From assembly GCF_036965165.1 (NCBI RefSeq), contig NZ_JBALOX010000032.1, positions 1 to 17,153 on the forward strand: a DNA stretch of 17,153 nt, written 5' to 3'. Below, piece by piece: positions 12,324 through 17,153 of the stretch (the first letter of the stretch is position 1; each line of letters starts with the position of its first letter). The position numbers were made by a program, and so were the translations under genes. This DNA is from Ferdinandcohnia sp036965165 (GTDB lineage: Bacteria; Bacillota; Bacilli; Bacillales; Bacillaceae_L). The notes beneath the pieces are model-generated. The model was given only the letters and a program-made list of their open reading frames with translations. It was not told the origin of the DNA and made no database searches.

Positions 12324-12497
12324 ATGGGTCTAATGATTATCTTTTCATTAATCGTTATTTTAGCTGCATTTGGTATTATTCGTTCATTACGTGATAAAAA
12401 CCTATTAGCTATTCTTTTCTCAACAGGAATCTTCTTAGTATTAGGCTGGTTTACAATCATGACAATCTGGAAACATGGTTTCCCAACAGCTCACTAA
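12324..12497 (+). CDS. yqgW: YqgW family small membrane protein (DUF2759)
   Basis: The product is a 57-residue protein with two membrane segments: MIIFSLIVILAAFGIIRS (4-21), the basic turn LRDKN, and LLAILFSTGIFLVLGWFTIM (27-46), ending in WKHGFPTAH. Length, topology and position match B. subtilis YqgW of the DUF2759 family; the function is unknown. AAGGGGG lies about eight bases before the ATG, a strong site that makes translation credible despite the small size. It is divergent from yqgX and convergent with yqgU. A palindromic repeat cluster lies between its stop codon and the shared terminator at 12681-12708. Confidence 0.9.
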   Translation: MGLMIIFSLIVILAAFGIIRSLRDKNLLAILFSTGIFLVLGWFTIMTIWKHGFPTAH

Positions 12498-12507
12498 AAA
12501 CAAAAGT

Positions 12508-12665
12508 GCAAACGCCTTGTAGTTGAACGTCTACGTTTGCCACGTCCTGTGGCAAACGTAGACGTCAGCACATCCTGTGCAAGTTCGACAAGCATAAGAA
12601 AAGCCAGTCAGAAGGATGCCTTTTATCCTTCTTGACAGAGGGGCTAGGCGCTGGAGCTAGACGTA
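12508..12665. repeat. Palindromic intergenic repeat cluster
   Basis: Noncoding block with several strong hairpins: perfect 17-bp arms around GTCCT (12530-12568 region, core GCCAC/GTGGC), GCAC/GTGC around ATCCT just after it, AGAAGGAT/ATCCTTCT around 12610-12632, and CTAG-bounded GGCGCTGGAG near 12645-12660. The last motif, GGCGCTGGAGCTAGAC, is one I recall as common between genes in many Bacillus genomes. The NTCCT loops resemble those of the repeats at 8390 and 9661. It sits in the 3' untranslated region of yqgW. Confidence 0.75.
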
Positions 12666-12680
12666 AATAAAAAAGTTTTT

Positions 12681-12708
12681 AAAAGCCATCGGACTCCGAT
12701 GGCTTTTT
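12681..12708. terminator. Bidirectional terminator, yqgW / yqgU
   Basis: A perfect 12-bp stem (AAAAGCCATCGG with CCGATGGCTTTT), a 3-base loop and a T run lie between convergent genes, starting four bases from the yqgU stop codon. Confidence 0.93.
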
Positions 12709-12711
12709 GCT

Positions 12712-13842
12712 TTAAAATAGTACCAGTTCCTCAACTGTTTTTGTCTTTAAATCAATCACCTTTTCGAATTGAAATCCGTATAAACATAAGAACCCATTTG
12801 GAGAAAAATTAAGTGGTTGATCGTCCATCTTTTCAAGGATAACCTCTTCTTTCCCCGTGCTCATATCATAGGTAACAAGCTCAAATTTTTCTCCATACGT
12901 ATCAAACGTACCCGTAGAATATGGTTTAAACGAATAAAATTTCTTTTGTCCGAAAACATAGTCCGCCGATGGAATATACCACTTTGAATAGTCACTTAGA
13001 AGTGGCATTTTATATTCATGCAACTGTTTATTTTTTTCAGGGTTGTAAAAGCCCACTCTCGCAACTGATTCCTCACCTTGAATCAATTCATACGTAATAA
13101 GTAAATCCTTATAGGTTGCGAAAGAAATGATGTTTTCAAATAAAAGTCCCTCTGTTTTCGTATTTAAATGGTACGAATAGAGTGGTGCAAACAAATTAAG
13201 CTCATTTTGATCCCATTTTAAATATGAAATTGTGTTTGAATCAATCCACTGAATAAACGGCTGGAATACTTCATGCTTCGTTGACTTTTGGGTCTGGATA
13301 TCAAGTAGATGGGTTTGAAATGACCAATCCTCTAAAAACGAAGTCACGAAAACCTGATTTGTATTATAAGGATTCCAGCTGTAAAACAAATCAAAGGAAT
13401 TCACATTCCACTCAAATTGTACAGTTCCTGTTTTATCGACGGCTGTTAGCCTCGCTTGATTTTGAGAATCTGATGTATGTATTAAAAACATAGAATGGTC
13501 TTCATTTGCCTTCATTGTCAGCACCGGGGCTGAGGTTGTCAAAAACAATTCCTTTTCACCAGTAAACAAATGGTATTTGTAAACTTTGGAAATCTCATTC
13601 TCATCAACTACATAAAGAATACTTTCATCGTCAAACCAGTCGCCCACAATATTAAAATCTTTACCTTGAAGATCAAGTGGCTGTAATTGCTGATTCTCTC
13701 CAAAAAATTCAGTTGGCAATGGCCCCTTTGATACATTCTTATTACTGCTCTTTGGCGCATCACTACTATCAAACGGTTGATGAGAACTACAGCCAGCTAG
13801 TAGAAAAAGAAACATGAAAACGTATATCCATTTTCCCACCAA
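12712..13842 (-). CDS. yqgU: YqgU-like lipoprotein with beta-propeller
   Basis: Membrane-anchored extracellular lipoprotein, about 376 residues. The open frame starts with GTG at 13854, but that GTG is itself part of the AAAGAGGTG ribosome site; the TTG at 13842 (or GTG at 13839) is better spaced and gives the signal VGKWIYVFMFLFLLAGC with the lipobox LAGC. After a Ser/Asp/Lys-rich linker come repeated four-stranded units (e.g. NIVGDWFDDESILYVVD, YKYHLFTGEKELF, LLDIQTQKS, YSYHLNTKTEG, VTYDMSTGKEEVI, IDLKTKTVEELV) typical of a beta-propeller, as in B. subtilis YqgU. The role is unknown; linkage to yqgS and yqgT suggests envelope work. B. subtilis yqgV, expected between yqgU and yqgW, is not present here. 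Confidence 0.88.
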   Translation of the reverse strand: MVGKWIYVFMFLFLLAGCSSHQPFDSSDAPKSSNKNVSKGPLPTEFFGENQQLQPLDLQGKDFNIVGDWFDDESILYVVDENEISKVYKYHLFTGEKELFLTTSAPVLTMKANEDHSMFLIHTSDSQNQARLTAVDKTGTVQFEWNVNSFDLFYSWNPYNTNQVFVTSFLEDWSFQTHLLDIQTQKSTKHEVFQPFIQWIDSNTISYLKWDQNELNLFAPLYSYHLNTKTEGLLFENIISFATYKDLLITYELIQGEESVARVGFYNPEKNKQLHEYKMPLLSDYSKWYIPSADYVFGQKKFYSFKPYSTGTFDTYGEKFELVTYDMSTGKEEVILEKMDDQPLNFSPNGFLCLYGFQFEKVIDLKTKTVEELVLF

Positions 13843-13962
13843 CTCGAAAATCACCTCTTTATGAAAAAATACACTGCCTATTCTTACAACAGTGAGTCCT
13901 ACTTACTATTGTTTCCCTTAACAGATAATACGATTATGCATGGTAAAAAGTTTCAAAGCAAG

Positions 13963-13990
13963 AAAAAAAGCCGAAGAAATAACGGCTTTT
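13963..13990 (-). terminator. Terminator downstream of yqgT
   Basis: On the minus strand AAAAGCCG and CGGCTTTT pair around a 8-base loop and are followed by further T (seven in total). It lies 12 bases after the TAA at 14002-14004, which supports that TAA as the true end of yqgT, and separates yqgT from yqgU. Confidence 0.85.
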
Positions 13991-14001
13991 CCATACAATT
14001 T

Positions 14002-15173
14002 TTACATATACAACGAAGCCAAAAAGGCTCCTANNNNNNNNNNNNNNNNNNNNNNNNNNNNCCTTTACCTAATTCAAACGTAAACCCAGGGCGTCTCCAT
14101 TCTTGGATAAACCAATCCTTGAAGCCTGCATGACTATCAACAAAACGAACTGCCTTATAGCCCGAAACTCTTGAAAATTCCTTCACCAAGTTTTGCGCTT
14201 CAGCAGGCTCAAGTTCTTCATAGCCCCAATAAATAACCTCTCCTTGAGTATGAAAGGCTAAGACACTGCAAAAATTGGAGGTCTTGGTTAATTTTTCAAT
14301 TGCAATTACCTCAGGCTCAGTTAACGGGGCTTCCCCGGGATAGTCTCGAGGTGCTGGTGACTTAGGTTCTTTCCGTTTCTTTTCAATTTCCCAGTTGGCC
14401 GGAAATTGATTATTTAAATCGACACCTCGAATATTCGCTTTCCAGTCTTTAAAATCAAGACTTCCACGATTAATGTTTACAACTTCTTGTTTATATGGTT
14501 CCTGTTCAGGTGGACCATTGAGGACTAAATCGACGCCATCTGGATTAACCATTGGGACAATCGATAGGAAGGAATCTAAATAAAGGGGATCAACATAAAA
14601 CCCACGAATTGGCGCCATATTGGTTAAGGCAAGTAAATACTCATTTAAAAAGGTCATGATCACATTCGTTGTGATCCATTCGTTTGCATGAAAGGATCCG
14701 TTCCAATGAACCCTTTTTGTACCTCTCCCCAATCGTAACTCCAGTAGTTCCTTTCCTAATACACTTATTCCAATTGAACGTGTTTGAAGAAACGGATAAA
14801 TCGATTGTAGTTCTTGAATATCCTTCAGCAAATCTTCAAAATCATATTTTCGATTTCCATTTACGACTGGATTCACGACTCTTTCAGGAACTTGAATAGT
14901 TTGACCGACTTGTAGATTTTCTGCTTCCACCCCTGGATTTACTAAAAATAAAGCATCAGCCAAAAGTGAACGGGATTGAGCTAGCTTCCATAATGTATCA
15001 CCGGCAACAATTTGTTTTGGCTGTATAATAAAACCTGGTATATTCGCAATTTCTCCAACCTTCATTTGGTTACTATTTAAATGTAAATTGGAGTCAATAA
15101 GTAAATGGATAGGGATTCTAAACAATTGACTATAATACCAAAGCGTGTCACCTCGTCGGACAATTACCTTCAC
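14002..15173 (-). CDS. yqgT: LysM and M14 peptidase YqgT, 3' end crosses a gap
   Basis: Predicted cell-wall gamma-D-glutamyl-L-diamino acid endopeptidase acting on peptidoglycan stem peptides. The GTG at 15173, behind AAGGGGG, is chosen over an upstream ATG. Two LysM repeats (residues 2-46 RRGDTLWYYSQ... and 54-96 VAGDTLWKLAQ...) bind glycan. The M14 carboxypeptidase domain has zinc ligands His162 and Glu165 (FHANEW) and His308 (AFHTQGE), substrate-binding NPDG and RGVDLNNQFP, and catalytic Glu367 (FTFELGKG). The known sequence then hits 28 N. Beyond the gap, in another frame, GAFLASLYM followed by TAA matches the expected YqgT C-terminus, so the gap length is wrong and about 17 residues are hidden. 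No classical signal peptide is seen, as in B. subtilis YqgT. Confidence 0.88.
14034..14061. other. Assembly gap of 28 N within yqgT
   Basis: The N run interrupts codons near the 3' end of yqgT. The reading frames on its two sides are not in register at this length, so 28 is a placeholder. From the usual length of the family I estimate roughly 50 bases are missing. The TAG that the frame meets at 14033-14031 is an artefact of the wrong gap size. Confidence 0.85.
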
Positions 15174-15233
15174 ACAAAAACCCCCTTCTTCTATTAAGTT
15201 ATGAGCAATGGTATGTACTTCATGCCATAGGAA

Positions 15234-15262
15234 AAGCCTTGACCAACATTTGGCCAAGGCTT
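15234..15262 (-). terminator. Terminator downstream of yqgS
   Basis: On the minus strand an 11-bp stem (AAGCCTTGGCC with GGTCAAGGCTT, one G-U pair), a 7-base loop and TTTT follow the yqgS stop codon by seven bases. The single wobble is G-U only in the minus-strand RNA. It separates yqgS from yqgT, so the two may be transcribed separately. Confidence 0.85.
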
Positions 15263-15269
15263 CGATTTA

Positions 15270-17153
15270 TTATTCCGCAAACTCTCCTGGTACTGGTTCA
15301 TTGTAGGATGTTCCATTATAAAAGCGGAGAAGATCCCCATACACAATTTCATCAGAGTAATCTAATTCATATCCCGCTTTCTCCATGAACGGCTCACAGT
15401 AGCTGATTTCAGTCTCTTCACCAGATGCTTTGTCAAAGCAAGCATTTTTCGTAAATACAACGTTATCTGTGATGAAGCTGCCATCCCTTAAAACAACAAA
15501 TGGGAATTTTTCTTTTGAAAATAAATCACTGCCGAAATGGACATCGTTTTGTATATCCATACCAAGTAGACTCAAAATCGTTGGTTTTAAATCAATTTGT
15601 CCAGATACAGCAGAAATTACTTCTGGATTCTTATCCGTCACACCAGGGATGTGAATGATTAAAGGGACCTTTTGTAATTCGATTGAATCAAATGGTGTAA
15701 TTTCTTCTTTTTCTAAAAACTGAGCCATTGCTTTATTATGGTTTTCCGAAATTCCATAATGGTCCCCGTATAGGACGAAGATTGTATTTTCGTACATTCC
15801 CTCTTCTTTTAGTCGCTCGAAAAAGAGTTTAATGGACTCATCCATATAGCGAACAGTTGGGAAGTAACGGTTTAACGTTCTTGAATTAGAATCGAATTCA
15901 TTTACCATTCGATCCTTTTCCTCAAGTTCAAATGGGAAATGGTTTGTTAAGGTAATAAATTTCGAATAAAACGGCTGTGGCTGAGATTTCAAAAGGTCAA
16001 TGGATTGTTCAAAGAATTCTTTATCCTTTAAACCCCAACCAATCGAATTTTCTTCTGTGACATCATAGCTTTCAACATCAAAGAATTTGTCATATCCTAA
16101 AGAATCATACATAATCTCCCGGTTCCAGAAGGTCTTATTATTCGCATGGAAGACTGATGAGAAATATCCATAGTCCTTAATAAATTCAGGTGTTGCTGTA
16201 AATTCATTGGTAGCATGTGTAAAGAATACAGCTCCACGTCCAAGTGGATACAATGAATTTTCTAATAAAAACTCAGAATCTGATGTCTTACCTTGACCTG
16301 TTTGATGATAAAAATTGTCAAAGTAATAGCTTTCATTTATTAAGTCATTCAAAAATGGTGTGATTTCTTCTCCATCAATGGTTTCATTAATCACAAAGTT
16401 TTGCAGGGATTCCATTGAGATAACCACGACATTTTTTCCTTGGGCAATGCCATATTTCTCACTAGGGTCCTTTTGATTTGCTTTTAAGTAGTTTTCTATT
16501 TCAATAAAAGAACTGCTGTCAGCTAAAGCTCTTTGTGCGGATGATTTCGATTGAAGGACGATATCATAAATTTGATAGTTGTATGTCCCTATATTCTTCA
16601 CTAACATTTCGCGGTCAAATGTTCTTGTTAATAATTGTGGTCGCTGAGCTTCGGCTAATCCTAGATTAAAAAAGAACACAGCCGCAACTAAAATAAAATA
16701 GGATCTTCTTTCCTTCTTCGTAATTTCCCCGGCAACAGCAAAGTCCGGTTTATATTTATTAATCAAAATCAGGATGACCACATCGATGAACATGAGTGGA
16801 TCTGTAAAGTTCAGGTTCCCTGTAATACTCGTTCCTAAATCCCCCATATTACTGGTTTGGAAGAGCACTGGAAGCGTTAAAAAGTCGTTGAAGAATCTGT
16901 AAAAAACAACATTCGCAAATAGAACAAATGAGGATATTAAACTAGCAAATATGATAAATTTGTTTCGATGTTTTTCCTTAATAAAAAAAGAAATACCAAA
17001 GAACAGCAATAAGAAACTTAATGGATTAATGAGTAAAATAAACTCTTGCATCAAGTTTTCTATTTTAATATCAAAGCTAGTTTTATATACAATATATGTT
17101 TTTATCCAAAGCATAAAAGCAGATAAAAAGATGAACTTTGATTTGGATAATGT
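15270..17153 (-). CDS. yqgS: Lipoteichoic acid synthase family YqgS (5' partial)
   Basis: LtaS-type enzyme that transfers glycerol phosphate from phosphatidylglycerol to build or prime lipoteichoic acid on the outer membrane face. The frame is open to the window edge (TLSKSKFIFLSAF before the first visible Met at 17114), so the real start lies outside. Numbered from that Met, about four to five N-terminal membrane segments are visible (e.g. 25-44, 53-71, 107-119, 139-153), then the ALA at 196-198, where LtaS proteins are cut by signal peptidase, and the extracellular sulfatase-like domain with Glu235 (VISMESLQ), nucleophile Thr277 (TGQGKTSDSEF), Asp451 and His452 (YGDHYGIS). Order with yqgT fits B. 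subtilis YqgS, a paralogue of LtaS; exact activity (main synthase or primase-like) cannot be told from sequence. Confidence 0.94.
   Translation of the reverse strand, partial: TLSKSKFIFLSAFMLWIKTYIVYKTSFDIKIENLMQEFILLINPLSFLLLFFGISFFIKEKHRNKFIIFASLISSFVLFANVVFYRFFNDFLTLPVLFQTSNMGDLGTSITGNLNFTDPLMFIDVVILILINKYKPDFAVAGEITKKERRSYFILVAAVFFFNLGLAEAQRPQLLTRTFDREMLVKNIGTYNYQIYDIVLQSKSSAQRALADSSSFIEIENYLKANQKDPSEKYGIAQGKNVVVISMESLQNFVINETIDGEEITPFLNDLINESYYFDNFYHQTGQGKTSDSEFLLENSLYPLGRGAVFFTHATNEFTATPEFIKDYGYFSSVFHANNKTFWNREIMYDSLGYDKFFDVESYDVTEENSIGWGLKDKEFFEQSIDLLKSQPQPFYSKFITLTNHFPFELEEKDRMVNEFDSNSRTLNRYFPTVRYMDESIKLFFERLKEEGMYENTIFVLYGDHYGISENHNKAMAQFLEKEEITPFDSIELQKVPLIIHIPGVTDKNPEVISAVSGQIDLKPTILSLLGMDIQNDVHFGSDLFSKEKFPFVVLRDGSFITDNVVFTKNACFDKASGEETEISYCEPFMEKAGYELDYSDEIVYGDLLRFYNGTSYNEPVPGEFAE

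Overview
The window is a piece of a low-G+C Firmicutes chromosome of the Bacillaceae type. The evidence is gene content and order that closely follow the Bacillus subtilis sinR to yqgS region, strong AGGAGG-type ribosome binding sites, and many short Rho-independent terminators between convergent genes. No tRNA, rRNA, CRISPR array, insertion sequence or prophage is visible. Two runs of N (8461-8579 and 14034-14061) are assembly gaps.

Left part (1-2834). A SinR-type biofilm and motility master regulator (220-576, +) is followed, on the opposite strand, by two unrelated small lipoprotein genes. The second of these is interrupted by an in-frame stop and is called as one broken gene (1325-1939). 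In B. subtilis this position holds the tapA-sipW-tasA matrix operon. Then come yqzG (+) and a DUF2512/YndM-type membrane protein (+), which converge on a solitary moaA (-) across a bidirectional terminator.

Middle (3975-8800). The competence pseudopilus operon comGA-GB-GC-GD-GE-GF-GG runs on the minus strand with tightly overlapping genes. It is followed by yqzE and a terminator that overlaps the yqzE stop codon. ComGA is the assembly ATPase, ComGB the membrane platform, ComGC the major pseudopilin and ComGD-GG the minor pseudopilins; together they move DNA to the cell surface receptor during transformation. The comGA upstream region runs into a dispersed repeat and an N gap.

Right part (8800-17153). 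A winged-helix regulator with a four-cysteine C-terminal domain (8807-9499, +) has a CRP/Fnr-type palindrome about 42 bases upstream of its predicted transcription start. It is bracketed by two inverted copies of one intergenic repeat. Then follow yqgY (+), a MidA/NDUFAF7-family methyltransferase (-), yqgX metallohydrolase (-), the 57-residue yqgW (+), lipoprotein yqgU (-), LysM/M14 peptidase yqgT (-, its 3' end crossing a gap) and the lipoteichoic acid synthase paralogue yqgS (-, its 5' end beyond the window). The yqgS-yqgT-yqgU group acts at the cell envelope.

The least explained stretch is 11173-11351. There a good plus-strand promoter, C-rich unpaired segments, several hairpins and a terminator whose G-U pairs favour the plus strand suggest an unannotated small RNA lying between two minus-strand genes.
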